Below are positions 54,559-64,000 of a stretch of 64,000 bases of DNA, one piece after another; the first letter of the stretch is position 1; every line of letters starts with the position of its first letter. A program made the translations under genes and the position numbers. The DNA is from an uncultured Anaerolineae bacterium (GTDB lineage Bacteria; Chloroflexota; Anaerolineae; CG2-30-64-16). The notes below the pieces were generated by a model. The model made no database searches and was not told the origin of the DNA. It saw only the letters and a program-made list of their open reading frames with translations. The stretch spans positions 53,758 to 117,757 of the forward strand of contig CAKZKT010000055.1 of NCBI GenBank assembly GCA_937124585.1. The letters run 5' to 3'.

Positions 54559-55332
54559 TCATTTGCCTCCATCAATCGAGAGCACCTGGCCGGTGATCCA
54601 GCCAGCGTAATCGGACGCGAGGAAAAGCACGCCGTAGGCGATATCTTCGGCCGAGCCGAGGCGCTTGAGGGCGATCCGTTCGAGCAGCTGCTGCTGGCCC
54701 TCGGCGCCGTAGGACTGCCATTGGCGCTCGCTCATCGGGTTGGAGCGGATGAAGCCGGGCGCGATGTTGTTTACGGTGATGCCCCAGGGGCCGAGTTCGT
54801 GGGCAAGCTGGCGGGTCAGGCCGATCTGCGCGGCTTTGGCCGATGCGTAGGCCTGGATGCCGGTCAGGCTGATGCCCAACCCGGCGCCGCTGGAGATGTT
54901 GATGATGCGACCGGAACGGGCCGCTTTCATGCCCGGCGCCACTGCCTGCGCAAACCAGAACGCGGCAGTCACGTTCACGTCGAAGATCGCCTGCCATTGT
55001 GCTGGCGTCACTTGCTCCAGGGGCTGTCCCACCTGGCCGAGAACGCCGCCCGCGTTGTTCACCAGTATATTCACATGGCCGTTGCGGGATGATTGCTCGG
55101 CCGCGGCCACGAAGGCGAATACGGCATCGCGATCGGTCACGTCCACCGTTTCGACGCGGCACCATCTGCCCGCGAGCAGGCACAGGCGCCGCGTCTCGGC
55201 CAGCTCATCCGTCAGGATATCGCAGGCCCAGACGCGGCCGCCGCGCGCCGCAAATGCCAGCGCGATCGCGCGGCCGAAGCCATGTGCCGCGCCGGTGACG
55301 ATCACCGTTTTGTCGGAGAAGTGAATGTTCAT
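54559..55332 (-). CDS. short-chain dehydrogenase/reductase
   Basis: The 257-residue SDR has the cofactor loop VIVTGAAHGFGRAIALAFAA, the NNAG motif ILVNNAGGVLGQ, the catalytic Ser in IINISSGAG and Tyr-x-x-x-Lys in QAYASAKAAQIGL. It ends TGQVLSIDGGK, typical for the classical type. The Asp after the first beta-alpha unit (ACDILTDEL) suggests NAD. The substrate is unknown. Confidence 0.9.
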   Translation of the reverse strand: MNIHFSDKTVIVTGAAHGFGRAIALAFAARGGRVWACDILTDELAETRRLCLLAGRWCRVETVDVTDRDAVFAFVAAAEQSSRNGHVNILVNNAGGVLGQVGQPLEQVTPAQWQAIFDVNVTAAFWFAQAVAPGMKAARSGRIINISSGAGLGISLTGIQAYASAKAAQIGLTRQLAHELGPWGITVNNIAPGFIRSNPMSERQWQSYGAEGQQQLLERIALKRLGSAEDIAYGVLFLASDYAGWITGQVLSIDGGK

Positions 55333-55369
55333 CGGCTACTCCTGGGGGGCTTCCCTGTGTCGGAGTACA

Positions 55370-56077
<708 letters not shown>

Positions 56078-56090
56078 GGTCAGGCGCGCC

Positions 56091-57302
56091 TCAGTCTCGC
56101 AGGTTGTCCACGAATCGCTTGATGCGCCGCGCGCCTTCCTGCAGCATTTCATCGGAATTGGCGTAGGAGAGGCGCACGTAGCCCTCGCCGCCCGGCCCGA
56201 ACGCCTCTCCCGGCGTGACGGCCACTCCCTCGGCATCCAGGAGCCGATCCGCGAATTCCAACGAGCTCAGGCCGGTGCCTGAAATGTTCGGAAACGCGTA
56301 GAACGCGCCCTGGGGCCGGTCGCAGTGGATGCCGGGGATGGCGTTCAGGTCGGCCACTAGGCGATCTCGCCGGGCTTTGTAGCGGCTGATCATCCAATCG
56401 GTGTAGTCTTGCGGGCCGTTCAGCGCCGCGACCGCCGCCTCCTGGACGAAGGAGGCGGCGCAGGTCGAGGAGTGCTGGTGGATCTTGAGCATTTCGCCGA
56501 TCAGCGGCTCGGGGCCGGCGATGTAGCCCAGGCGCCAGCCGGTCATGGCGTGGCTCTTGCTGAGGCCGTTCAGGATCATTGTGCGTTCCCACATGCCGTC
56601 CAGGCCGGCGATGGAGATGTGTGGCTGGCCATCGTAGATCAGCTTCTCGTAGATCTCGTCCGAGAGCACGAGGAAATCGTGCGTCTGGGCCGCGTCGGCC
56701 ACCACCTGGAGCAGTTCGCGGCTCCAGACCTGGCCGGTCGGATTGTTGGGCGTGTTCACGATGGCGAGTTTGGTGCGGGGCGAGATGGTTGCGGCCAACC
56801 GGGCCCGCAGCGTTTCGACGGTCGTATCCATGTTCATGGGCACGTACACTGTCGTCGCGCCGGCCAGCGCCGCGCACGGCTCATAGGAGACCCAGGCCGG
56901 ACTGAAAAGGATCATCTCGTCGCCCGGGTTGAGGAGCGCCTGCGCAGCCACAAAAAGCGCCTGTTTGGCGCCCGGCATCACGATGATTTCTTTCGCAGGC
57001 TCATAGGTCACACCGTTTTCGGTGGCCAGCTTGTGCGCAATGGCTTTCAGCAGCGCGGGGATGCCGCGGCTGGGCGTGTAATGCGTAAAGCCGTTGCGCA
57101 ATGATTGGATTGCCGCTTCGGTGACGTTCGGTGCGGTCGGGAAATCGGGATCGCCGCCGCTCAGGTCCACGATTGAACGGCCTTCGGCCTGCAGGCGACG
57201 TGCTTTGTCCATCACCTGAACCGTGGCCGAGCCCGCCAGGCCGCGAACGCGTTGAGCTGTTTTGCCACGCAGGGCTTCTCGTTGTTGTGAGGTGAGCGCC
57301 AC
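56091..57302 (-). CDS. class I/II pyridoxal-phosphate aminotransferase (aspartate aminotransferase-like)
   Basis: The 403-residue enzyme has the PLP lysine in LNGLSKSHAMTGWRLGYIAG, NTPNNPTGQVWSRELLQ, and VLSDEIYEKLIYDGQPHISI, the fold I subgroup Ib/Igamma pattern. FTHYTPSRGIPALLKAIAHK and the C-terminal GYVRLSYANSDEMLQEGARR fit aspartate/prephenate aminotransferases. The start codon is GTG after GGAGGAG. It is the first gene of the five-gene operon behind a strong promoter and a long leader. Confidence 0.92.
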   Translation of the reverse strand: MALTSQQREALRGKTAQRVRGLAGSATVQVMDKARRLQAEGRSIVDLSGGDPDFPTAPNVTEAAIQSLRNGFTHYTPSRGIPALLKAIAHKLATENGVTYEPAKEIIVMPGAKQALFVAAQALLNPGDEMILFSPAWVSYEPCAALAGATTVYVPMNMDTTVETLRARLAATISPRTKLAIVNTPNNPTGQVWSRELLQVVADAAQTHDFLVLSDEIYEKLIYDGQPHISIAGLDGMWERTMILNGLSKSHAMTGWRLGYIAGPEPLIGEMLKIHQHSSTCAASFVQEAAVAALNGPQDYTDWMISRYKARRDRLVADLNAIPGIHCDRPQGAFYAFPNISGTGLSSLEFADRLLDAEGVAVTPGEAFGPGGEGYVRLSYANSDEMLQEGARRIKRFVDNLRD

Positions 57303-57484
57303 TTTTGACTCCTCCAGGAGTGAAATCGTCGCTGCTATCGCCCGGAGCGAACGCCCGACACAGCGCGTCCCTGCACTGCTCGTGAGGGCCGTCGGGCGCT
57401 ACACAACGCTGGCGCCCGGACTGGCCTGCGCAACCTTGCGAGGCGGAAGAGGGGGCGACTATGGCTGGCCAGGACAGCATAACA
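57303..57484 (-). promoter_or_regulatory. structured 5' leader of the aminotransferase operon
   Basis: The predicted leader is about 180 bases. It has a GGGCGC/GCGCCC stem and longer pairing between CGCCCGAC and GTCGGGCG. I do not recognise a known riboswitch or T-box consensus in it. Confidence 0.35.
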
Positions 57485-57490
57485 GGCTCC

Positions 57491-57518
57491 AGTATAGCCA
57501 AAGCGTGGGCATTGTCAA
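57491..57518 (-). promoter_or_regulatory. aminotransferase operon promoter
   Basis: TTGACA, 16 bases, TATACT on the minus strand, just downstream of the hybrid kinase stop. Confidence 0.75.
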
Positions 57519-57529
57519 ACGTTGGCAGT

Positions 57530-60500
57530 TTACGCATCCACTTTCGGCCACCACCGCTCCACGATGCGGCGCAGCTCGCCTTGGGTGATTGGCTTGCTGA
57601 GGTAGTCGTCCATGCCGGCGGCCAGGCAGCGGTCGCGGTCGCGCTCCAGCGCATTGGCCGTCAACGCGATGATCGGCACATGGCGGCCGGTCGTCATCTC
57701 GATGCGACGGATGGCATGGGTGGCGCCGAAGCCATCCAGATCGGGCATTTGCACGTCCATCAGGATCACGCCGATTTTGTCGGGCGTCGCCATGTAGGCA
57801 TCGAACGCCTGGCGGCCGTTCTCGACCATCTTGATCGGATAGCCCAGACGCTCGAGCAACAGCTCCACGACCATGCGGTTCGCCGGGTTGTCCTCGGCGA
57901 CCAGGACGAACCGATCGCCGTCCGCTCTGCGACGTATGGCCGTTGTTGCTCCGGCCGACGCATGGGGCATGGCCGCCTCAGGCGCAGCGCGCTGATCGGT
58001 TGGCCGGATTTTGCTCGAAACCGCATTGGCCAGCGCGTCGAAGAGCTGCGACTGGCGCACCGGTTTGGTCAGATAGGCGGCGAAGCCGGCCTGGAGCGCC
58101 TGCTCGCCCTGGCCGCGTTCGTCGTAGGCCGTCAACAGGATCACCGGCGTATCGGCCAGCTTCGGGTCTCGCTTGATCGCGCGGGCCAGCGCAAAACCGT
58201 CCATGTCCGGCATCGCCAGGTCGGTGATGACGACCGCATAGGGCGCACCGTCGGCACAGGCGGAACGCAGCCGCAACAGGGCCAGACGCACATTGTTGAC
58301 CGTGTCGGCCTGCATGGTCCAGGCAGTCAGGTAGCGCAGCAGGATGTCGCCGTGACGGATGTTGTCATCTACCACCAGCACGCGCAGGCCGACCAGGTCG
58401 AGGAACGATGGCCGTGTGTCTGTTTCCGTGCGCGACGATTTGTCGAAGCGGGCGGTGAAGGAAAAGGTCGAACCGACGCCGAGCTGGCTTTCCACCGTAA
58501 TCGTGCCGCCCATCATCTCGATCAGTCGCTTGCAGATCGCCAGCCCCAGGCCGGTGCCACTGTAACGCCGCGTTGTCGAGCCGTCGGCCTGAGTGAAAGG
58601 CAGGAACAGGCGGCGCCGTGCCTCCTCGCTGATGCCGATGCCGGTATCGCTCACCGCGAATTGCAGGGTGACATCAGCCTTCGTCTCGCCGGCCAGGGCC
58701 ACGTTCACCATGATCTCGCCCTGTTCGGTGAATTTGATGGCATTGCTGAGCAGATTCAGCAGCACCTGGCGCAGTCGTCCCGCGTCGCCGTGCAGGTAGC
58801 GCGGGATTTCGGGCGCGACGAACGTCATCAGCGGCAGGTTCTTTTCGCGCGCCCGGCCCGACAGCATTTCGGCAGCACCTTCGACGATCTGGATAAGCTC
58901 GAAGTCGGCGTGGTCCAGAATCAAGCGGCCCGCTTCGATCCGGGAGAAGTCGAGGATGTCGTTGATGATCGCCAGCAACGACTGACCGGCTTCGCGCACC
59001 AGGCGGGCATATTCGCTCTGCTCCTCGTTGAGGGGCGTGTCGAGCAGCAGTTCGGACATGCCGATGATCGCGGTCATCGGCGTGCGAATCTCGTGGCTCA
59101 TCGTGGCCAGGAATTCGGACTTGAGCCGCGAGGCCTCCAGCGCCTGGTCACGGGCGATGGCCAGTTGTTCGGCTGTCTCGGCGAGCTGGGCGGCGTAATC
59201 CTGTAGTTGGCGGGTCTTCTGGTTGCGCTCGATCTCGCTACCGACCCATTGCGCCATCAGGCTCAGGAATTCGCGGTCGGCCGGCGTGAATGGTTCGGCC
59301 AGGCGCTGCGTGCTGAAGAAGCTGAGCGTGCCGTACACCTGGCCGGCTACGATGAGGCGCGTCCCCAGATAGGCTTCGATGCCGGCAATGCGATGGCAGG
59401 GATGATCGGCCCATGGCGAGCCCGTCGCTTCCTCGAAGCTGATCGGCTCGGTCGCGGCGATGGTCTCGCGGCAGCAGGTCTGGTCCAGGTCCAGGATGCT
59501 GCCGGGGGCAATGCTTTGATGGGCCGAGCAGGCTTCCATCACCTCGTAGCGCGTCCCGGTGATGCGCGCCACCACGCCCGTGTCCAGGCCGAAGTGCTGA
59601 CAGCCCATCTCCAGCAGTGCCTGGATTTTGGCGCTGGTACTCATTGTCTGGTCCGCCGCGATCCGATACAGGCGGCGGATCGCATCTTCGCTTTCGCGCA
59701 GGGTTTCTTCGGCGCGTTTGTGTTTCAGCGCGTTGACGATGATCTCGCTGACGATGCGCAGCAGGACGATGTGGGCTTCGGCCCATGATTTGGCAGAGCG
59801 CACGGCATCGAAGCCGAGGAAGCCGATCAGCTGCTGGCCGTAGATCAGGGGAACGACAACCGCCGATTGCACGTCGCGCGCTTTGAGGATCGCCTGTTCG
59901 GCTGCGGCTTCAGAGGGCAGATCGGCGACGCAGGGAACATGCACATCTTTCCCCTGGTACAGTTGTTGCATCAGCCACGGCAATTCGCGGGCAGGGATGT
60001 TTTGCAGTCGGGATTGTTGCGGCTCGATCCCCGGCGCGCACCATTCGCAGGTGTTGTTCAGTACTCTGGCATGATCGGCCAGCAGGAACACATAGGCGCG
60101 ATCTACGGCGGTGAATTCGCCGACGGCCGCGAGGGCATGGCGGATGCCGGCGTCTACCTCGTCGGGCGCCAGCTTGATGAAGCTCGTCGAGAGCGAGGTG
60201 ATGAGTTCTTCGAAGGCGATGCGGTAGACCAGCTCGCGCTCGATCTGGGTGCGCTCGGTCAATTCCTGCTGCGCATGTTCGAGCAGGCGCGCGTTTTCCA
60301 GGGCAATCGCGGCCTGCTCGGCGAAGAGGCTCACCAGGCGTACCTGCTCGGTGTCGAACGGCCCGGTCTGTTCGTCGTCGGCGATCGAGATGACGCCGAT
60401 CACGCGGTCGCCCGCTGTGAGCGGCACAGACAGCACGCGGCGGATGCCGCTGCCAGCGTAACCGGGCGCCTGGCCCTCCCAAGCGGCATAGTCGTTGACC

Positions 60501-61144
60501 ATCAGGGCCCGGCCGACGCGTGCCACCCGACCGGCGACCCCCTCGCCGAAGCGCAAGACGGTGCCGAAGTATTTCTCCGGCATGTTGTGCGCCACGGCCA
60601 GTTCCAGCGATTTCTGGTCTGGTCGGACGAGGTAGAGCGCGCCCATGGGTGCACCGGCCAGTTCGGCGGCGCGACGTACCAGCGTCTGCAACAGGGCCGC
60701 TACTTCCTGGCGGGCGTTGATTTCCAGCGCGATCTCGTGGAGGGCAGTCAGGGCTTTGGCCCGCCGCGCCAGCTCCAGTTCGGCTTGACGGCGATCGCTG
60801 ACATCGTGGCCGTAGACATTGACGCGACCCGGTACGTCGGCCGGCACAAAACAACAGGCATAGACGGCCGTGCCGGCATCGTATTCCAGCTCGGCAACCT
60901 GGCCCGATGCCCGCACACCAGACAGAGTCGGCAGCCAGGCCGCGGGCACCCGGCGCTCGGCCGGTTCCTGCTGGGACCAGCCCAACATGGACATAGCGGC
61001 CGGATTGGCATAGAGGATGGCGTCGTCTTCCGCGATTTGCAGGACCGGATGGGGAGCCTTTGCCCAGAGAGTGGCCAGTGTCCGGTCATCGGGGGCCGCG
61101 CCCGCCGCGGTGTGCGTGTCAGGTGGAAGAAAGGCTGTCATCAT
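57530..61144 (-). CDS. hybrid sensor histidine kinase with PAS, GAF domains and two receivers
   Basis: The protein of about 1204 residues has a PAS domain (about 20-130), two or three GAF domains (about 140-690) and a HisKA box ([20 protein letters not shown]). The HATPase domain has [36 protein letters not shown] and [14 protein letters not shown]. Two receiver domains follow, with phospho-Asp in [17 protein letters not shown] and [18 protein letters not shown]. No membrane segment is evident, so it probably senses in the cytosol. The start at 61144 follows AGGGA. It is the last gene of the Rsb-like operon. Confidence 0.93.
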   Translation of the reverse strand: MMTAFLPPDTHTAAGAAPDDRTLATLWAKAPHPVLQIAEDDAILYANPAAMSMLGWSQQEPAERRVPAAWLPTLSGVRASGQVAELEYDAGTAVYACCFVPADVPGRVNVYGHDVSDRRQAELELARRAKALTALHEIALEINARQEVAALLQTLVRRAAELAGAPMGALYLVRPDQKSLELAVAHNMPEKYFGTVLRFGEGVAGRVARVGRALMVNDYAAWEGQAPGYAGSGIRRVLSVPLTAGDRVIGVISIADDEQTGPFDTEQVRLVSLFAEQAAIALENARLLEHAQQELTERTQIERELVYRIAFEELITSLSTSFIKLAPDEVDAGIRHALAAVGEFTAVDRAYVFLLADHARVLNNTCEWCAPGIEPQQSRLQNIPARELPWLMQQLYQGKDVHVPCVADLPSEAAAEQAILKARDVQSAVVVPLIYGQQLIGFLGFDAVRSAKSWAEAHIVLLRIVSEIIVNALKHKRAEETLRESEDAIRRLYRIAADQTMSTSAKIQALLEMGCQHFGLDTGVVARITGTRYEVMEACSAHQSIAPGSILDLDQTCCRETIAATEPISFEEATGSPWADHPCHRIAGIEAYLGTRLIVAGQVYGTLSFFSTQRLAEPFTPADREFLSLMAQWVGSEIERNQKTRQLQDYAAQLAETAEQLAIARDQALEASRLKSEFLATMSHEIRTPMTAIIGMSELLLDTPLNEEQSEYARLVREAGQSLLAIINDILDFSRIEAGRLILDHADFELIQIVEGAAEMLSGRAREKNLPLMTFVAPEIPRYLHGDAGRLRQVLLNLLSNAIKFTEQGEIMVNVALAGETKADVTLQFAVSDTGIGISEEARRRLFLPFTQADGSTTRRYSGTGLGLAICKRLIEMMGGTITVESQLGVGSTFSFTARFDKSSRTETDTRPSFLDLVGLRVLVVDDNIRHGDILLRYLTAWTMQADTVNNVRLALLRLRSACADGAPYAVVITDLAMPDMDGFALARAIKRDPKLADTPVILLTAYDERGQGEQALQAGFAAYLTKPVRQSQLFDALANAVSSKIRPTDQRAAPEAAMPHASAGATTAIRRRADGDRFVLVAEDNPANRMVVELLLERLGYPIKMVENGRQAFDAYMATPDKIGVILMDVQMPDLDGFGATHAIRRIEMTTGRHVPIIALTANALERDRDRCLAAGMDDYLSKPITQGELRRIVERWWPKVDA

Positions 61145-61172
61145 CTGTTCCCTGGCGCCTCTGGGTACACGA

Positions 61173-61535
61173 TCAGTCCAGCAGCCGCTGCACCGTATCG
61201 AGCAATTCATGTGAGCTTACCGGCTTGGAGAGGAAATCGTTGGCGCCCGCCTCGCGCGCCGTGATGCGATCCTGGTCCTGGCCGCTGGCCGTCAGCATGA
61301 TGATCGGCATGTTCTGATAGCGGCCATCGGCTCGCAACTGGCGCAGCAGCGTCAGTCCATCCACCTCGGGCATGGCGATGTCGAGAATCGCCAGGTCGGC
61401 CGGCGTCTCAGCCAGTCGTTCCAGCGCTTCGCGCGCGCTTCCGGCCATGATCACCTCATAGCCGTGCTTGCGCAACTGCGCGCTCAACACGCGCAACGTC
61501 ACTGCATAGTCGTCTACTACCAGAATGGTCGCCAT
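61173..61535 (-). CDS. single-domain response regulator (CheY-like)
   Basis: This 120-residue receiver has [20 protein letters not shown], the phospho-acceptor in [20 protein letters not shown], and the conserved Lys in [20 protein letters not shown]. No output domain follows. It probably receives phosphate from a nearby kinase. The start at 61535 is placed behind AGGTGAT. It lies 28 bases before the hybrid kinase. Confidence 0.92.
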   Translation of the reverse strand: MATILVVDDYAVTLRVLSAQLRKHGYEVIMAGSAREALERLAETPADLAILDIAMPEVDGLTLLRQLRADGRYQNMPIIMLTASGQDQDRITAREAGANDFLSKPVSSHELLDTVQRLLD

Positions 61536-61573
61536 GGAATTATCACCTCGGCAGCGCTCGGCCCGGGAATCAG

Positions 61574-61906
61574 TCAAAAGCCTTTGAGCGCAGCAGCCTG
61601 CGTCTCGGCGATCTTGAAAACGCGATCGAATTTGGTCAGGCGCAGGATGCGCTGGGTCTCTTCTCGTTTGGGCCACACCAGCCGCACGTCGCCCTCGGCG
61701 CTGCGGGCCCGTTTCAGGAGATTGACCAGCACGGCCATGCCGGCACTATCGAGGAACGGCACATCCGACAGGTCGAGCACGAAGCGCGTGATCCCCTCGG
61801 CGAGGAGCTGATCCAGGCGGCTGCGCAGTTCTGGCGCGTTGAATGCGTCTATGCGGTCTCGCACGACGACGATGGCGATGGAGTACAGCGAGATATCCAG
61901 GTTCAC
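61574..61906 (-). CDS. STAS-domain anti-anti-sigma factor (SpoIIAA/RsbV-like)
   Basis: The 110-residue protein has a STAS fold with VVVRDRIDAFNAPELRSRLD and the phosphorylatable serine in DVPFLDSAGMAVLVNLLKRA. The GTG at 61906, preceded by GGAGG, gives a normal N-terminus (VNLDISLYSI). Its unphosphorylated form would bind the RsbW-like kinase encoded upstream. Confidence 0.92.
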   Translation of the reverse strand: MNLDISLYSIAIVVVRDRIDAFNAPELRSRLDQLLAEGITRFVLDLSDVPFLDSAGMAVLVNLLKRARSAEGDVRLVWPKREETQRILRLTKFDRVFKIAETQAAALKGF

Positions 61907-61920
61907 GGAATCCTCCGGGA

Positions 61921-62343
61921 TTAGAAATGTTTGATCAGCCGCCAATGATTGCGGCCGGGCAGGCGCTCATAGGTGACCACATCCATGAGCTGGTTCATCA
62001 GAAACAGGCCGTAGCCGCGCTCCTGGCCATGCTCCAGGTCGGGCTGGCGTGCCTGGCCCGGCTCGAACGGCCGGCCGGCATCGTAGATCTCGGCCACCAG
62101 GCACCGCGGCTCGGCCTGGACCGAGAGTTCGATGTGGATGCGGCCGTCCTCTGCGCCGGCGTAGGCGTGATCCACGATGTTGGCGCAGGTCTCCTGGACG
62201 GCGAGCTGCAACGCGTAGCTGACCATGCCTCGATCCGGCACGTCTTCGATCCGTTCGATCCAGGCCGCGATGCAGGCCGTGGCGATGTTCAGATAACGGT
62301 GTGCGGCAGGCAGTTCCAGCACGACGGCAAAGGGAGTGCTCAT
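61921..62343 (-). CDS. RsbW/SpoIIAB-like serine kinase (anti-sigma-type HATPase)
   Basis: The 140-residue GHKL ATPase has the N-box AVQETCANIVDHAYAGAEDG, the G1-type box IYDAGRPFEPGQ and the G2-type box ERGYGLFLMNQLMDVVTYER. The start overlaps the SpoIIE-type gene stop as ATGA. It should phosphorylate the STAS partner and bind another factor. No sigma factor gene is in the window. Confidence 0.88.
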   Translation of the reverse strand: MSTPFAVVLELPAAHRYLNIATACIAAWIERIEDVPDRGMVSYALQLAVQETCANIVDHAYAGAEDGRIHIELSVQAEPRCLVAEIYDAGRPFEPGQARQPDLEHGQERGYGLFLMNQLMDVVTYERLPGRNHWRLIKHF

Positions 62344-63878
62344 GTGGGCATACCCTTCAGGATGATCAGAGTCTGGTCGTCGTCCTGTGAGTGGCCCGCG
62401 CTGAACTCGGCGACGGCAGCATAAAACTGGCCGGCGATCTCATCGGCGCGACGAGCTGCCGTCTGCTCGGTCAGCGCCAGCAAGCGTTCATAGCCGAACA
62501 GATCGCCGGCCGCATTGCGTGCCTCGTTGAAGCCGTCGGTGGCCACGATCAACAGGTCGTCGGGGCCGAAGGGCGTTGTCTGGTTCTCGGACAGGTTGAG
62601 CGGCAACATGCCGAGCGCCGGGCCATCGGCCTCCAGCAGGCGAGTCGGGCCACCGGCCGGCCGGTAGATGACAGGCGAGTGTCCCAGGTTGGCATAGCAG
62701 AGTTGCCGTTGTTGCGGATCATACTGGCCCAGGAAGACGGTGACGAACATGCCCACTTCGGTCAGGTCATCGTACAATTCCTCGGTGGCGCGGCTCATGA
62801 TCTCGGCCGGGGTGGGCCAGGCCGGCCGGGCGCCGACCGGGCGGCCGGCGCTGCGCAGTACGGTGCGCGTCATGGCCATGATGAGCGCGGCCGAGATGCC
62901 TTTGCCCGACACATCGCCCACAGCGAAGGTGAGCGGGCCGCCGGGCGTGTGCCCCAGGTCGTAGAAATCGCCGCCCACCTCCAGGGCCGGCTGGGTGCGG
63001 GCGAAGATGTCCACGCCGGACAGGGTCGGCAGCTGCTGCGGCAGGAGATGCATCTGCACTCGCCGCGCCAGCGCCATCTCGGTTTCCAGCCGCGTCTGTG
63101 CCAGTTTTTCCTGGTACAGCTGCACGTTTTCGATCTGTGCGCCGGCCTGTTCGGCAATGGCGCGCGTCAACTTCATGTCGGGCGAGCCGAAGGGGCCATC
63201 CGGCTTGTTCAGCACGACGAGCGCGGCCGTGATCCGGCTCTGGATTTGGATCGGCGCCATGAAAAGGTTGTAGATCCCGGCGGGCAGGTCGGCGCCGCCG
63301 GCGTCCTCGCGGGCCAACAGCAAGCCACGGCCACGCGCTCGCATTTGGGTGAACACGCGCAGGAGCCAGGCCGCGTCGGTCTGGTTCGGTGGATGTTGGA
63401 CAACGATCGGCGACTCGCCGTCGGGCCACATCAGGGCGGCCGCGGCCTCGGTTTTGACCAGCCGCGCGGCCTCGCGCGCCAGCGCGGAGAGGGTTTCGGG
63501 GATGCTGAGATGGCTGCGCATGGAGCGGGCCAGATCATAGAGGGCCAGGATTTGATCCTGCGCCTCAATCAGCTCGTTGGTGATACTGTCCATCTCAGCC
63601 TCGAGCTGGCTCCAGTGGCTCAGGAGCGCGGCGTCCGCGATCAGGCGGGCCTGGGCTTTTGGGCCGGCCAGACCCGTCACGAGCAGCTCGCCCGACTGGC
63701 CGACCGGTGCCTGCACGGCTGCGCGCAGGTCTGGCTCGCCGATGAGTGTGCCGGCCGGCCACACTGCGAGCGGCTTGCCGTCGGCCCACGCGCTGAAGCT
63801 CTGCGCGCCGGCGCGCAGCCAGGCGTCGGCCAACGTCGCGATCTGCGACCGATGTGCGGAGATCAGCTGTGCCAACAT
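62340..63878 (-). CDS. GAF-SpoIIE (PP2C-type) serine phosphatase, RsbU-like
   Basis: The 512-residue protein has an N-terminal region (1-110), a GAF domain (about 115-270) and a linker coiled coil. The SpoIIE/PP2C phosphatase domain (about 280-510) has DIFARTQPALEVGGDFYDLG, TFAVGDVSGKGISAALIMAM, CYANLGHSPVIYRP, ATDGFNEARNAAGDLFGYER and a C-terminal HSQDDDQTLIIL. The metal-binding Asp residues are present. It would remove phosphate from the STAS protein, switching partner binding. Confidence 0.92.
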   Translation of the reverse strand: MLAQLISAHRSQIATLADAWLRAGAQSFSAWADGKPLAVWPAGTLIGEPDLRAAVQAPVGQSGELLVTGLAGPKAQARLIADAALLSHWSQLEAEMDSITNELIEAQDQILALYDLARSMRSHLSIPETLSALAREAARLVKTEAAAALMWPDGESPIVVQHPPNQTDAAWLLRVFTQMRARGRGLLLAREDAGGADLPAGIYNLFMAPIQIQSRITAALVVLNKPDGPFGSPDMKLTRAIAEQAGAQIENVQLYQEKLAQTRLETEMALARRVQMHLLPQQLPTLSGVDIFARTQPALEVGGDFYDLGHTPGGPLTFAVGDVSGKGISAALIMAMTRTVLRSAGRPVGARPAWPTPAEIMSRATEELYDDLTEVGMFVTVFLGQYDPQQRQLCYANLGHSPVIYRPAGGPTRLLEADGPALGMLPLNLSENQTTPFGPDDLLIVATDGFNEARNAAGDLFGYERLLALTEQTAARRADEIAGQFYAAVAEFSAGHSQDDDQTLIILKGMPT

Positions 63879-63911
63879 GGATGTGCTCCCGCAAGAGGCT
63901 TCGCGCCGAGA

Positions 63912-64000
63912 TTATGGCGCGGTCGGCAGCGTGAAATAGAACGTGCTCCCCTGGCCGGGCTGCGATTCGACCCAGATGCGGCCGCCGTGGCGCTCCACGA
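63912..64000 (-). CDS. sensor histidine kinase, C-terminal fragment
   Basis: Only the last 29 codons and the stop are in the window. They read VERHGGRIWVESQPGQGSTF and end YFTLPTAP, the G2/F-box end of a histidine kinase ATPase domain. The rest lies beyond the right edge. It is the most upstream gene of the signalling operon, 33 bases ahead of the SpoIIE-type phosphatase. Confidence 0.85.
   Translation of the reverse strand, partial: VERHGGRIWVESQPGQGSTFYFTLPTAP

Noticed and set aside
57303-57484. SAM or other known riboswitch in the aminotransferase leader
   Set aside because: I could not find conserved core motifs of the classes I know.

Overview
The window is one contiguous stretch of GC-rich, densely packed bacterial chromosome. 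It holds 50 complete protein genes and two genes cut by the window edges. I see no rRNA, tRNA, CRISPR array, transposase or phage gene. The mix suggests a Chloroflexota bacterium of the Anaerolineae/Caldilineae type. It has a menaquinone-type UbiE, RNase J, a Nup/BMP nucleoside-type ABC importer, a two-domain PDO-like redoxin, a membrane-anchored YvcK, Rsb-type partner switching and long GAF hybrid kinases. This placement is inference from gene content; no marker gene was compared with a database.

Layout. 1-50: N-terminus of a ParA/Soj ATPase. 197-4615 (minus): an operon with a small acidic membrane protein, a NitT/TauT-type ABC importer (binding protein, ATPase, permease), ubiE and ubiX. 4687-6808 (minus): a membrane glycosyltransferase and MntP. 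6905-12313 (minus): a BMP-family importer (lipoprotein, double ATPase, two permeases). 12702-14676 (plus): a PDO-type redoxin and citrate synthase. 14753-23204 (minus): tsaE-tsaB-rimI-rnjA, then ftsK, prs and a GT-C glycosyltransferase. 23341-25134 (plus): a phosphoesterase and a DUF4349 lipoprotein. 25186-33742 (minus): mutS2, then DUF6391-holA-uvrC and a large cyclic-nucleotide-domain/PH-domain membrane protein.

33912-40687 (plus): an RlmD/TrmA-type methyltransferase, rpsO-pnp with strong hairpins, lepB, and an AI-2E transporter fused to a HAD phosphatase. 40754-43530 (minus): cysD-cysNC for sulfate activation. 43702-48115 (minus): yvcK-GAF-gap-pgk, a central carbon cluster whose gap and pgk stop codons sit at the edges of octamer repeat arrays. 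48472-51882 (plus): a secreted subtilase. 52029-57302 (minus): a five-gene catabolic operon (aminotransferase, creatininase-family, SDR, M20 peptidase, aldo/keto reductase). 57530-64000 (minus): a signalling operon with histidine kinase, SpoIIE-type phosphatase, RsbW-type kinase, STAS protein, receiver and hybrid kinase.

Promoters read well by eye. Many have a TATAAT-like -10 with 16-18 bp to a TTGNNN -35, and some have an extended -10. For mutS2, cysD and tsaE the -10 lies so close to the start codon that the transcripts should be leaderless or nearly so. Intergenic regions carry several perfect hairpins, and some share an ACGTGCCAGGC core. The items most worth checking are the AI-2E/HAD fusion, the triple-cNMP/double-PH protein, the octamer arrays at gap/pgk, the leaderless promoters, the hairpin-rich leaders of pnp and the subtilase, and the palindrome inside the BMP-operon promoter.
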